A stretch of 11,543 nucleotides of DNA from positions 1-11,543 of the forward strand of contig JAIRYL010000019.1 of assembly GCA_031267775.1 (NCBI GenBank), read 5' to 3'. The DNA is from Tannerellaceae bacterium. GTDB taxonomy: Bacteria > Bacteroidota > Bacteroidia > Bacteroidales > Tannerellaceae. The position numbers and the translations under genes are program-made. Within the stretch, counting starts at the first letter, position 1. Each line of letters starts with the position of its first letter. Under the pieces are notes generated by a model, which worked only from the letters and a program-made list of their open reading frames with translations, made no database searches and was not told the DNA's origin. Positions 1 to 7,625 of this stretch are shown here, one piece after another.

Positions 1-2
1 GG

Positions 3-152
3 CAGGAGAATTTTGCCTACCGCGCGCCGCTGTACTGGTGGGTATTTGCGGCGGCCTTTGCCCTGGTATCGCTCGTTACCGTAGCTACCGTAACCTTGCA
101 GAGCCGCCGCGCCGCCAACACCAACCCGGCGGAAAGCATCCAGGCGGAGTGA
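3..152 (+). CDS. ABC transporter permease, MacB/FtsX type (C-terminal end only)
   Basis: The frame beginning at position 3 is open to a TGA at 150-152 and gives 49 residues, the end of a gene that starts upstream of the window. The peptide reads NFAYRAPLYWWVFAAAFALV, then a hydrophobic stretch, a basic segment LQSRRAA, and the ending NPAESIQAE. This is the usual last transmembrane helix and NPxxxLxxE-type ending of FtsX/MacB-like permeases of Bacteroidetes, which work with an ATPase subunit in the inner membrane to move lipoproteins, peptides or drugs. The particular substrate cannot be told from this fragment. It converges with the cation efflux gene across a repeat-rich gap. Recognition rests on motif and hydropathy only. 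Confidence 0.75.
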   Translation, partial: QENFAYRAPLYWWVFAAAFALVSLVTVATVTLQSRRAANTNPAESIQAE

Positions 153-171
153 ATCCGGAACGGCGGCGGCA

Positions 172-301
172 AGCGGAAGGGGCGGAAAGCGGAAGGCAGA
201 AAGCAGAAGGCAGAAGGCAGAAAGACCGATAAGGTTCGGATTGCCGTCTTCCGGCTACCGACGTCTAACTGCCTGCTGCTTTCTGCCTGCTGCTTTCTGC
301 C
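172..301. repeat. Heptanucleotide repeat tract with inverted copy (long imperfect hairpin)
   Basis: Positions 181-222 are six consecutive heptamers: GGCGGAA, AGCGGAA, GGCAGAA, AGCAGAA, GGCAGAA, GGCAGAA. A looser unit AGCGGAA lies at 172-178. The opposite orientation appears at 274-301 as two copies of the 14-mer TGCTGCTTTCTGCC, equal to four complementary heptamers. The two arms could pair over about 28 bp. A second inverted repeat is nested around the right arm: CTTCCGGCTACC at 248-259 and GGTAGCCGGAAG at 303-314, a perfect 12-bp match. The tract lies between two convergent stop codons, so it may also act as a bidirectional transcription end. No T-run is present, so that role is inferred. 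Confidence 0.85.
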
Positions 302-1229
302 TGGTAGCCGGAAGGCTTTCTTTATCAAGGCCAAACTTTTCTTCCGGGTGATGTATTCCTTTGGGTTCTACGTGCACGACGATATCGTATACGTTTTCGA
401 TGGAGTTTTTGATGCTTTTTTCTACTTCGCTGGCTATGTTGTGAGCTTCGTTCAGACTGATATGGCCGTCGGCTTCTATATCCAGGTCTATCATGTGCAG
501 GTTACCAATCAGGCGAGACCGAACGCGGTGCGGACGGCAGGCGCCGGGAACGCGCTCTACGGCGTCGAATATCCGGTTGTAAACCGATACGTCTTTCACG
601 CCGTCCATCAGCTCTACGTTTGAATCCAGAAAGATGCTGACGGAAGTTTTGAGGATAAAGAAGCTGACGGCCAGTCCGGTGATGGAATCCAGCACGGGCA
701 ACTGGAGGATGAAGGTAAAAAAGAGCCCTGTCAGCACGCTGGCGGATATCAGCACGTCGCTGCGCATATTCATGGCGTTGGCCATCAGCATGGAACTGTT
801 TATCCGCTTGCCCTGCTTATACTGGTAAAAGGCCAGCCCTACTTTGCCGGCCATGGAAAAGACGGTTACGTAGATGGCCATTACCGCGGGAAGCGCGCGC
901 GCTTCGCGAGAAAAAATATGCCCGACGGAGGATACCAGCATCTGTACGCCGGCGTAAAAGATAACCAGCGACAGGATTTTGGTGGCGATGCTCTCGGCCT
1001 TTTCGTATCCGTATACATACTTGCTGTTGGGCGGACGGTTCATGATGCGGGCGGTAAAAATCATGACAACCGAGATAATAACGTCGGTAGCCGAATCAAT
1101 CCCGTCGCCCAGCACGGCCAGACTGCCCGACAGTAACCCGATAACAATCTTGGCAACCGACAGGATGGCGTTTCCCACCGTGCTGATCCACGAGGTACGG
1201 ATCAGTATTTTTTCTCTTGAAGCGCGCAT
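255..1229 (-). CDS. Cation diffusion facilitator (CDF) family metal efflux transporter
   Basis: The product exports divalent metal ions across the inner membrane in exchange for protons. An ATG at 1229 is preferred (324 residues); a TTG two codons upstream (1235) is also possible. About six hydrophobic helices fall in residues 15-200, followed by a cytoplasmic domain of CDF type (about 205-290, ending VVHVEPKG). With the ATG start, the TM2 metal site is D45xxxD49 (in GDGIDSATDV). The TM5 site is N154xxxD158 (in NAMNMRSDV); many Zn/Fe members have His and Mn members Asp at the first position, so the metal is uncertain. The last 16 or so residues (TRQKAAGRKQQAVRRR) are encoded by the intergenic heptamer repeat and look like an accidental extension past a natural end near FGLDKESL. 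The gene begins 30 bp after the isomerase stop, so it is probably cotranscribed with it. Confidence 0.9.
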   Translation of the reverse strand: MRASREKILIRTSWISTVGNAILSVAKIVIGLLSGSLAVLGDGIDSATDVIISVVMIFTARIMNRPPNSKYVYGYEKAESIATKILSLVIFYAGVQMLVSSVGHIFSREARALPAVMAIYVTVFSMAGKVGLAFYQYKQGKRINSSMLMANAMNMRSDVLISASVLTGLFFTFILQLPVLDSITGLAVSFFILKTSVSIFLDSNVELMDGVKDVSVYNRIFDAVERVPGACRPHRVRSRLIGNLHMIDLDIEADGHISLNEAHNIASEVEKSIKNSIENVYDIVVHVEPKGIHHPEEKFGLDKESLPATRQKAAGRKQQAVRRR

Positions 1230-1259
1230 ATTCAATACTTTCTCAGGTTCAGGCGGCGG

Positions 1260-2159
1260 TTACCAGGCCACAAAGGGGGCGGCCGCCAGATAGTCGTAAC
1301 ACATTTTTACCGATTGGAGCGGCGTATAGTTATACTCCTCCTGTTCTACATAATAATCTTCCACGCCGGCATGGGCAAAAAGATTAAACACATCTTCGAG
1401 CGCTACCTGCCCGCGTCCCATTTCCGTGGCAACTTTGGTCGCTACGTTGGTATCGCGGATATGCAGGCAGCCAAAGCGTCCGGGATAAAGCTTGAGGTAC
1501 ATGCGGTAATCGGCCATCTCGTTGGCCACGTGGCCGATATCCATCTGAAAAGCCATCAGCGACTGCTCCGTCAGCTCCAGATACAACTGGTATGGAATCT
1601 GGTCTTCAATCGCCCTGAACTCCTCGCGGTGGTTATGATAAGCCAGCTTCAAGTCAAAGCTCCCGGCCAGTTGGCCCACCCGGTTGTACAGTTCGGCCAG
1701 CCTCTTCACCTGGTCCAGGCTGGTATAGCGCCCGCCCGGATAGCCGGCCTGTACAATCCATTTGCTGCCCGCCTCTCTGGTATCTTCCATATTCCTCTTT
1801 GCGGCGTTCCAGTTTTCTTCCGTATCGTTCCAAAAAACCGGAAAGCTGGTGTGCGAGCTGGTCATTTTCATGCCCAAGTCGCTCGCAAAGCCGGCAAACT
1901 CCTTCGGCGTTTTGCCAAAAAACCGGCCGTCGCGGTATCCGTAAGTTTCAATAAAGCTGTAGCCCATTTTAGCCACTTCGCGCAGCGTCCCTTCCGGGTC
2001 TCGCGCCATATCGTCGCGCAGGCTGTAAAGTTGAAGACCAATCTTCTTCTTTCCCGCCGGATGAGCGGCCGAAACGGGATCGGCCGTCGCGCCGCCCGCC
2101 GTCCATGCCGAAGCCGCAACAACGGCGGCCGACGTCTTAAAAAAATGTCGTCTGTTCAT
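1260..2159 (-). CDS. Sugar phosphate isomerase/epimerase-like TIM-barrel protein, Tat-exported
   Basis: The product has 299 residues and starts MNRRHFFKTSAAVVAASA, a twin-arginine signal (RRHFFK) followed by a short hydrophobic stretch. The mature part should fold in the periplasm. From about residue 38 it matches the xylose-isomerase-like TIM barrel (AP_endonuc_2) family: IGLQLYSLRDDM, then likely metal and catalytic residues E71 (FIETYG), H103 (SSH), H175/H177 (YHNH), D207 and H210 (QMDIGH), H233 (LHIRD) and E272-E275. Such secreted proteins are frequent in Bacteroidetes and are named sugar phosphate isomerase/epimerase, though several act on 3-keto-sugars or other carbohydrates, so the substrate is unknown. 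The ATG lies 42 bp after the tamL stop and no clear promoter lies between, so read-through from tamL is plausible. Confidence 0.88.
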   Translation of the reverse strand: MNRRHFFKTSAAVVAASAWTAGGATADPVSAAHPAGKKKIGLQLYSLRDDMARDPEGTLREVAKMGYSFIETYGYRDGRFFGKTPKEFAGFASDLGMKMTSSHTSFPVFWNDTEENWNAAKRNMEDTREAGSKWIVQAGYPGGRYTSLDQVKRLAELYNRVGQLAGSFDLKLAYHNHREEFRAIEDQIPYQLYLELTEQSLMAFQMDIGHVANEMADYRMYLKLYPGRFGCLHIRDTNVATKVATEMGRGQVALEDVFNLFAHAGVEDYYVEQEEYNYTPLQSVKMCYDYLAAAPFVAW

Positions 2160-2201
2160 ATCATTCTATATTAGTGTGTAAATACGTGCATCGGTAACCG
2201 G

Positions 2202-4547
2202 TTAAAACGGGTATCCTACGGCAAAATGCCAGGCAAAATTATCGCCGAAGTTCGGGTGCATAACAGCCCAGCGAGAGCCTTCCGCCTGCGGGTCGTATGC
2301 CTTGAACCCTGCGTCGAGGCGTATCAGAAAGAAGTCGAAATCCAACCGAAGCCCCAGTCCGTACGCAAAAGCAATTTCTTTATAGAACTTTCTGAAGCTA
2401 AACTTCCCGCCCGCCTGATCGGGATACGAGCGGATTGTCCAGATATTTCCGGCGTCGATAAAAGCGCCCAGTTCAAATTTCCAGAACAATTTGGTTCGAT
2501 ACTCCAAATTAACGTCTATCCGTATATCCCCCGCCTGCGTGGCAAATGAAGCCGAATCTTTGGACATGCCGCCCGGCCCCAGCGAGCGCACCGACCATCC
2601 GCGCACGCTGTTAGCGCCGCCCGAAAAATAACGGCGTTCAAAGGGAATCCTCTCCTCGTTTCCATACGGATAAGCCAGCCCCACCCCTATATGGAAGGCC
2701 AGGCGATTCCGGTCGTCTACTACCACCCCTTTGCTGAAATCAAAATCCCCTTTCAGATACTGCGAATAATCGATGCCAAACAGTTTGTAATGTCCGTCAT
2801 CCCCTTTGTCCGCGCGCAGGATAGACGATACGGTATAAAGCACGTTTCCGGCAGACTCGGCCGAAATGCGGAAAGAGTGCGTATTGCGCTGCCTGTATTG
2901 GGGATTGTAATTATTAAAGGTATACGAATAGCCCGAGCTTACGATAAACTGATTATTAAAGTTGTACAGCCGCGTCGCTTCCGGCAGCGACAGAAGGAAG
3001 TCCCGGTTTATATCAGGCAAATACACATAATCTATATTAATCAGGCTAAAGGAATGGCGCGCCAGCGAATTGGCGCGGTTCTGCCAGGTATACCCCCATT
3101 CGCCCGACAGGATAGCCCGTTCGTATTCGGGGCGCGTCTGCCAGTTATAACTCGCTTTAAACTCCGTATTGGCAAAAATTCTCCGCTTAAAACGCTCTGA
3201 AAAGAAAGGAAAAAGGAAACGCGGAAAAGACAGCGACGCCTCTCCCCCCACTTCCCAGTAATCATTAAATCCGTAGGCGCTTCCGGACAACGACTCGTAT
3301 GCGCCGCGTATCCTGACCGAAAACGCTTCGGCTCCCTTAAACAAATTGCGATGCCTGTAATAAACGCTGGACGCATAACCCAAGTCGCCCGCCGCATTGG
3401 TGCCTTCCACGTCTATCCCAAAACCATGCACCTTGGCCGGCGACGTTACAAGGGTGGCGCTAAGCTTCATGGTATCATTCTCTTCAAACTCCTTAAAGCG
3501 CACATTCACATTGTGCAAGGCATGCAGCGCTACATAAGAAGAATAGGTCTGTTCCAGATTCCGCTCGTTAAACGGCATACCGGGCGTAAGATAATTGGCT
3601 TTCCTTAATACCCCCGGACGGATACTTCGTCCGTTCTTACCATATATCACCGTTATATTCCCCGCTTTTACCGTATCCGTAGGGGTAAAAGGTTCTCCGC
3701 CTTCCAGACGGAGCGGATCATAATCGGTCAATACGCTTACATCATGTATGTAGTATTGCCTGTGCGGTTTCTCCACAACCGTACCATCGGGCATTTCTTC
3801 GCGGTAAGGCCTCAACAACATCTCGAGATCAACCGCATGCCGATTAAACGAGCTGTCGGCCTGATACCCCAGATTATCGCGGTTAAACAGGTAATAACCT
3901 CTCCGGCGCAACAGGGATGCGACGCGCTGTCGCTCCCTGTCGAGCAACCCCCTGTCAAAAAGGTCGCCTTCCTTCACAACCGGAATAAATTCGTCTTGCG
4001 ACGAAAGAAAAGCGGCTTTCAGCGGCGAACGGCGCGGCGGCTTTAAATGGGCGATGCTGTCTATAACAGGGTCGTCCAGTTCCATTTTATACGAGCGTAT
4101 TACGTAAGGCTCATGACTGATAATATGATAGGATACGACGGCCTTTTTCCGCTTGGCCGTATCGACCGAAGCTGTTATTACGGCGTTGGGATAGCCTTTA
4201 TTGGTGAGGAAACGTTTAAATTCGGCAACAGATTCATGCATGAACGCCGTATCGAGTATAACGGGGGCTTCCCCCATTCGCCTAAGCTGCTTGTTTATCC
4301 ATTTATTTTCATCTTTCCCCGACCAGCCATACGCAAACAATGGCCACTTCATTAATCCAAATATCTTAAAATTAGGTTGCTGCCTGAGATACGGCCTTAA
4401 TTCGGACGATTTATATTGTTTATTATCGGTCTTGATTTCAACTTTATCGAGTAAATATTCGCCTTCCCCCACAAACTTCGTCGAGCTGCAAGACGCCCAT
4501 ACCCACGTAAAACCAATCACATAAAATAAATGAAGTATCCCTTTCAT
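2202..4547 (-). CDS. tamL: Translocation and assembly module lipoprotein TamL (BamA/TamA, Omp85 family)
   Basis: The product has 781 residues and is an outer-membrane Omp85 protein of the lipidated kind found in Bacteroidetes. It starts MKGILHLFYVIGFTWVWASC; the lipobox WASC puts the lipidated cysteine at residue 20, followed by SSTKFVGEGEYLLDKVEI, a typical TamL start. Residues about 30-370 are POTRA-like periplasmic modules. From about 372 the sequence alternates as a beta barrel. The barrel carries the Omp85 loop-6 motif as VRGW at 648-651 and ends in a terminal phenylalanine (HFAVGYPF), the usual outer-membrane insertion signal. With its TamB partner it is thought to help insert outer-membrane proteins or move lipids; that role comes from the family. 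The gene diverges from the TrmH-type methyltransferase and has its own -7 box at 4575-4568. Confidence 0.92.
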   Translation of the reverse strand: MKGILHLFYVIGFTWVWASCSSTKFVGEGEYLLDKVEIKTDNKQYKSSELRPYLRQQPNFKIFGLMKWPLFAYGWSGKDENKWINKQLRRMGEAPVILDTAFMHESVAEFKRFLTNKGYPNAVITASVDTAKRKKAVVSYHIISHEPYVIRSYKMELDDPVIDSIAHLKPPRRSPLKAAFLSSQDEFIPVVKEGDLFDRGLLDRERQRVASLLRRRGYYLFNRDNLGYQADSSFNRHAVDLEMLLRPYREEMPDGTVVEKPHRQYYIHDVSVLTDYDPLRLEGGEPFTPTDTVKAGNITVIYGKNGRSIRPGVLRKANYLTPGMPFNERNLEQTYSSYVALHALHNVNVRFKEFEENDTMKLSATLVTSPAKVHGFGIDVEGTNAAGDLGYASSVYYRHRNLFKGAEAFSVRIRGAYESLSGSAYGFNDYWEVGGEASLSFPRFLFPFFSERFKRRIFANTEFKASYNWQTRPEYERAILSGEWGYTWQNRANSLARHSFSLINIDYVYLPDINRDFLLSLPEATRLYNFNNQFIVSSGYSYTFNNYNPQYRQRNTHSFRISAESAGNVLYTVSSILRADKGDDGHYKLFGIDYSQYLKGDFDFSKGVVVDDRNRLAFHIGVGLAYPYGNEERIPFERRYFSGGANSVRGWSVRSLGPGGMSKDSASFATQAGDIRIDVNLEYRTKLFWKFELGAFIDAGNIWTIRSYPDQAGGKFSFRKFYKEIAFAYGLGLRLDFDFFLIRLDAGFKAYDPQAEGSRWAVMHPNFGDNFAWHFAVGYPF

Positions 4548-4567
4548 GCTTAAACCATTTACGCCCG

Positions 4568-4575
4568 CAAATGTA
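4568..4575 (-). promoter_or_regulatory. Bacteroidetes -7 promoter box for tamL
   Basis: On the minus strand this reads TACATTTG, a perfect match to the Bacteroidetes sigma-70 (SigABfr) -7 element TAnnTTTG. It lies about 20 bases upstream of the tamL ATG at 4547, giving a short leader. A -33 TTTG element at the usual spacing is not clear. Function is inferred from motif and position. Confidence 0.6.
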
Positions 4576-4597
4576 GTCTAAATTAGAGAAAATCACG

Positions 4598-4605
4598 TAC
4601 TTTTG
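4598..4605 (+). promoter_or_regulatory. Bacteroidetes -7 promoter box for the RNA methyltransferase
   Basis: The plus strand reads TACTTTTG, a perfect TAnnTTTG -7 element, 21 bases before the ATG at 4627. It overlaps the alternative TTG start at 4603, so that upstream start would lie inside the promoter; this supports the ATG. No clear -33 element is seen. The box is only 22 bp from the tamL -7 box on the other strand, so polymerases on the two promoters would overlap. Confidence 0.6.
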
Positions 4606-4626
4606 CTTTGCAAAAAAGAAGTAACG

Positions 4627-5409
4627 ATGCTTAGCAGGAATAAAATCAAACACATCCGCTCCTTAGCGTTAAAGAAGTACAGAAACGAGCATAACGCATT
4701 TGTCGCCGAAGGAAACAAATGCGTTAACGACATGCTTGCCGCTTTCGACAGCGAACTGATTATAGCCAAACCGTCCTGGATGGCCACCCAGGGAGACATA
4801 CCGGCCAAAGAGTTGCTGGTTGCCGACGAAGAAGATATCAGAAAGGCCAGCCTGCTAAAAAATCCGCAGGATGTGATTGCCGTATTCAAACAACCTGCGT
4901 ATGATTTAAAAGACGCCAACCCTTCCGGACAATTGGTTTTAGCTTCGGACGGCATACAAGACCCCGGCAATTTAGGAACCATTATCCGTCTGGCCGACTG
5001 GTTTGGTATCGAGCATATCGTATGCAGCTTAGATACGGCCGACGCCTTCAACCCCAAAACCGTTCAAGCCGCCATGGGCGCTTTGGCGCGCGTCAAGGTG
5101 CATTACGCCAATTTGGAAGCCTGGCTGCAAACTTATACCAACCAATCGTTTCCGCTGTACGGCGCTTTTTTAGACGGCGCAAATATATATTCCGAAAAAC
5201 TGTCCGATACCGGCGTCATCATTATGGGCAACGAAGGCAATGGCATACGTCCCGCCATCGAAGCGCTTGTAACAAATAAACTATTCATCCCTCATTTCCC
5301 CCCCAACAGAGAAACGACCGAATCATTAAACGTAGCCCTTGCCACCGCCATCGTATGCGCCGAATTTAGAAGACGCCTGCATATTATCCCAAAATGTCCG
5401 TTAGGATGA
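4627..5409 (+). CDS. SpoU/TrmH-family RNA 2'-O-methyltransferase
   Basis: The product has 260 residues from the ATG at 4627. It transfers a methyl group from S-adenosylmethionine to a ribose 2'-OH of rRNA or tRNA. The N-terminal substrate-binding part (MLSRNKIKHIRSLALKKYRN, then FVAEGNK) is typical of the RlmB/TrmH-like L30e-like domain. The three SPOUT motifs are present in order: motif 1 DPGNLGTIIRLADWFG with N115 and R121, motif 2 IIMGNEGNGI with E203, and motif 3 ESLNVALATAIVCAEFRR with S233 and N235. These form the trefoil-knot cofactor site. Which RNA position it modifies cannot be told. It diverges from tamL, an arrangement common in Bacteroidales, and ends 23 bp before the convergent dipeptidase stop. 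Confidence 0.92.
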   Translation: MLSRNKIKHIRSLALKKYRNEHNAFVAEGNKCVNDMLAAFDSELIIAKPSWMATQGDIPAKELLVADEEDIRKASLLKNPQDVIAVFKQPAYDLKDANPSGQLVLASDGIQDPGNLGTIIRLADWFGIEHIVCSLDTADAFNPKTVQAAMGALARVKVHYANLEAWLQTYTNQSFPLYGAFLDGANIYSEKLSDTGVIIMGNEGNGIRPAIEALVTNKLFIPHFPPNRETTESLNVALATAIVCAEFRRRLHIIPKCPLG

Positions 5410-5432
5410 ACGTTGAAATTGGGATTTTGGGT

Positions 5433-6509
5433 TTATAACGCCAAACGCATAAAGTTGATAACATTGCCGCTGAATATACCCTCTATGTCCTGATCGGTAT
5501 AGCCTCTTTTCTTTAGCATGGCGGATACTTTTTGTATGTCGGCAATGGTCTTCAGGTCATACGGGCATTGCTCCGTACCGAAAGCGCCATCCAAATCGCT
5601 TCCGATGGCGGCGTACCGGGTATTTCCCGCCAACTGGCAGATATGGTCGATATTCGTAGCCATGATCTCCAGGTTGCAATGCATGTTTTCAGGAGTAGAT
5701 ACGCCGCGAACCCACCCGGCAACCATCATCCAGGCGTCTAATGCAATGCCTATGACGGCGTTTCGCTCGATTAAGGCTTTTATCATTTCGTCGCTGAACT
5801 GGCGGTTGTGGTTTACAAACGCGCGGCAGTTGTTATGGCTGGCCCATACCGGGCCTTTATATATCTCCAGGGCATGCCAAAAGGCGTCGTCGTTCAAATG
5901 AGTTACATCAAGAATCATGCGGAGTTCGTCCATCTTCTTCAGCAAAGCTTGTCCGCGTTCATTAAGCCTGCCCGACGAATCAGTTCCATTAGCGTATCGT
6001 CCAAGTCCATAATGCGCCGGTCCTACGGCTCTAAGACCATACTGATAAGCCCGTTCCAGATGGCCGACGGTTACAAAAGAGTCGGCCCCTTCGATACTTA
6101 ACAGGTAGCCGACGGGCTTCTCCCCGTTCGTTTCGCCGTTATTCCATAACGCCAGGTGATTAGTTAATTCTTCTTTTGTGCGAATCATGGTCATATAGCC
6201 GCTTTCTTCCATTGCCTTATACCAGGCCAACTGCCCCTGCGTTTGCGCCCAGGCTTGTTCCGGCGAATGCCATCCGGGTAAGGGATTATCGGGGGCTACA
6301 TAGCGGCCTATCTGCGTAGCCACTACCAGGCCGATGTTACCTTTTCTCAACTCTTCAAAAGAAATGGTAGCATTCCCTCTGTCCGGCTTATCGGTCATGC
6401 CGGCCTCCCGCCTGTTTATTTCAGTTACCGGCTCGCGTAAATCCCGATTCCATTCCAGCGCATTCATGCTAAGATCAAGATGTATGTCGGCTATTAAAGG
6501 TTTAGACAT
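5433..6509 (-). CDS. Membrane dipeptidase family (peptidase M19) zinc dipeptidase
   Basis: The product has 358 residues and is a binuclear-zinc M19 (renal-dipeptidase-like) enzyme; the family hydrolyses dipeptides and tolerates a D-residue at the C-terminal side. All expected metal ligands are visible: H10 and D12 (DIHLDL), bridging E140 (LSIEGAD), H204 (DVTHL) and H225 (ASHNNCRA), with R230 for substrate binding and catalytic-site D305 (GSDLDG). There is no signal peptide or hydrophobic anchor, so it should be cytoplasmic despite the family name. It is the last gene of the four-gene operon, starting 12 bp after the PLP enzyme stop. In this context its likely job is to free a D-amino acid from a dipeptide; that role is inferred from neighbours. 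Confidence 0.9.
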   Translation of the reverse strand: MSKPLIADIHLDLSMNALEWNRDLREPVTEINRREAGMTDKPDRGNATISFEELRKGNIGLVVATQIGRYVAPDNPLPGWHSPEQAWAQTQGQLAWYKAMEESGYMTMIRTKEELTNHLALWNNGETNGEKPVGYLLSIEGADSFVTVGHLERAYQYGLRAVGPAHYGLGRYANGTDSSGRLNERGQALLKKMDELRMILDVTHLNDDAFWHALEIYKGPVWASHNNCRAFVNHNRQFSDEMIKALIERNAVIGIALDAWMMVAGWVRGVSTPENMHCNLEIMATNIDHICQLAGNTRYAAIGSDLDGAFGTEQCPYDLKTIADIQKVSAMLKKRGYTDQDIEGIFSGNVINFMRLAL

Positions 6510-6521
6510 TTGTATATGGGT

Positions 6522-7625
6522 TTAATTGTTAATATAACGGTTTCGGGCTATTACCTGCCATGCAGTAGTCATTTCGCCGTTTTCAATGATAAAAGCTTTT
6601 TCATAAAGAGCTACAGTCGGGCAGATATGTACCGGAACTCCATACAGCACGCACCCCACCGTATACTTACCGCTATCGGGTACTTCCAACACCAAATGCT
6701 CCTCGCTTTGCGCTACAGGAACGGCGTCGGGCGCATTCAGGAAATGAACGCGGGGCAAAGGGTTTTCTGCCGCTACGGATTTATATCCCAAATCGATACA
6801 TATATGATATGTATCAATAATAGAGATTACCCGGCTAATCGTCAACGCTGCGTAATCATACGCCATATCGGGAAATGCCTGATTGTATCCCCAATCCCAA
6901 AAGACAAATGTGCCGGGACTACATTCCGTATGATCCCGACGTATATGTATCGGAAAAGCGGGCGTGCCCCCCATCACCATTTGTAACGGACAGGAAAACA
7001 AGGGTTGCGCCTCCTCTAACAGATTAGTTGCCAGCCCGAAAGAAATATCGGCGGCTTTTTGCCTTTGAACAAGATCCGTATCATGAATATGTCCGTCATA
7101 TCCATGAATCCCAACTAAACGAAGATGCGTTAACGTCTGTATCTTCTTTGCTAAACGAAACGCTTTTTCCGGATGAACGCCCGTACGGTTCATGCCGACA
7201 TTCAAGTCGATAAAAACGTTTAACGCTATATGCCCGTCCATACATTGTTTATCGATAACTTCGGCATGAACCTCATTATCTACCAGACAGGAAAACAGCG
7301 TTTGCCGATACGTCTTGACGAGCTTTATCAACCGGCTGATCTTCGGGCCTGCCGGCTGATAAGCAAGCAACACATCCGGCGCTTCTACAATTGCCAGCAT
7401 TTCGGCCTCTGCAATTGTAGCGCATTTAAATCGGGTAATACCCTCTTCAATCATCATTCGGCAAACTTCTTCCATCTTATTTGTTTTCACATGCGGACGA
7501 AGCTTGTTTGCGTTGCCGGACATACAGAGCGTCTTCCGGATATTATCCCGAACCCTATCGGGATATACGACAAGCGCCGGAGAGTCTATCTGCTCTATAT
7601 TCTTTATTGTATACCATTCAGTCAT
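6522..7625 (-). CDS. Fold-type III PLP enzyme: D-threonine aldolase / D-serine dehydratase family
   Basis: The product has 367 residues with an alanine-racemase-like N-terminal barrel and a D-serine-dehydratase-like C-terminal domain. The PLP lysine is K47 in LRPHVKT. Further landmarks are FIDLNVGMNRTGV (139-150), GIHGYDGHIHD (172-182) and the metal pair H333/C335 in VPVHICPTV near the C-terminus. Known relatives cleave D-threonine to glycine and acetaldehyde, or dehydrate D-serine through 2-aminoacrylate to pyruvate and ammonia. The Cys in the H-x-C pair matches eukaryotic-type zinc D-serine dehydratases better than the H-x-D of a characterised D-threonine aldolase. An adjacent RidA gene also fits an enamine-producing dehydratase. 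The start overlaps the RidA gene end by 8 bp, showing tight coupling. Reaction choice is inferred; family membership is firm. Confidence 0.87.
   Translation of the reverse strand: MTEWYTIKNIEQIDSPALVVYPDRVRDNIRKTLCMSGNANKLRPHVKTNKMEEVCRMMIEEGITRFKCATIAEAEMLAIVEAPDVLLAYQPAGPKISRLIKLVKTYRQTLFSCLVDNEVHAEVIDKQCMDGHIALNVFIDLNVGMNRTGVHPEKAFRLAKKIQTLTHLRLVGIHGYDGHIHDTDLVQRQKAADISFGLATNLLEEAQPLFSCPLQMVMGGTPAFPIHIRRDHTECSPGTFVFWDWGYNQAFPDMAYDYAALTISRVISIIDTYHICIDLGYKSVAAENPLPRVHFLNAPDAVPVAQSEEHLVLEVPDSGKYTVGCVLYGVPVHICPTVALYEKAFIIENGEMTTAWQVIARNRYINN

Noticed and set aside
181..301. Possible CRISPR array in the repeat region
   Set aside because: The units are 7-14 bp with no spacers between them; this is a simple-sequence repeat with an inverted copy.
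17..334. Minus-strand ORF of 105 codons over the permease end and the repeats
   Set aside because: It is antisense to the permease C-terminus, and its middle is repeat-derived (alternating FLPSAFCFLPSAF), so it is a by-product of the heptamer tract.
1314..2174. Plus-strand ORF of 286 codons opposite the sugar isomerase
   Set aside because: It is antisense to a well-supported gene with all family motifs; the high GC content there leaves long shadow frames.
2188..2210. Short palindromic bases (CGGTAACCG) between tamL and the isomerase gene
   Set aside because: The arms are only 4 bp with no T-run; not enough to call a terminator or operator.
4603..4626. Upstream TTG start adding eight residues to the RNA methyltransferase
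   Set aside because: The TTG overlaps the -7 promoter box at 4598-4605, and the family normally begins at the MLSRNKIKHI-type sequence encoded from 4627.
6510..6986. Plus-strand ORF of 158 codons opposite the PLP enzyme
   Set aside because: It is antisense to a gene with a clear PLP lysine and metal motifs, and its translation shows no family features.
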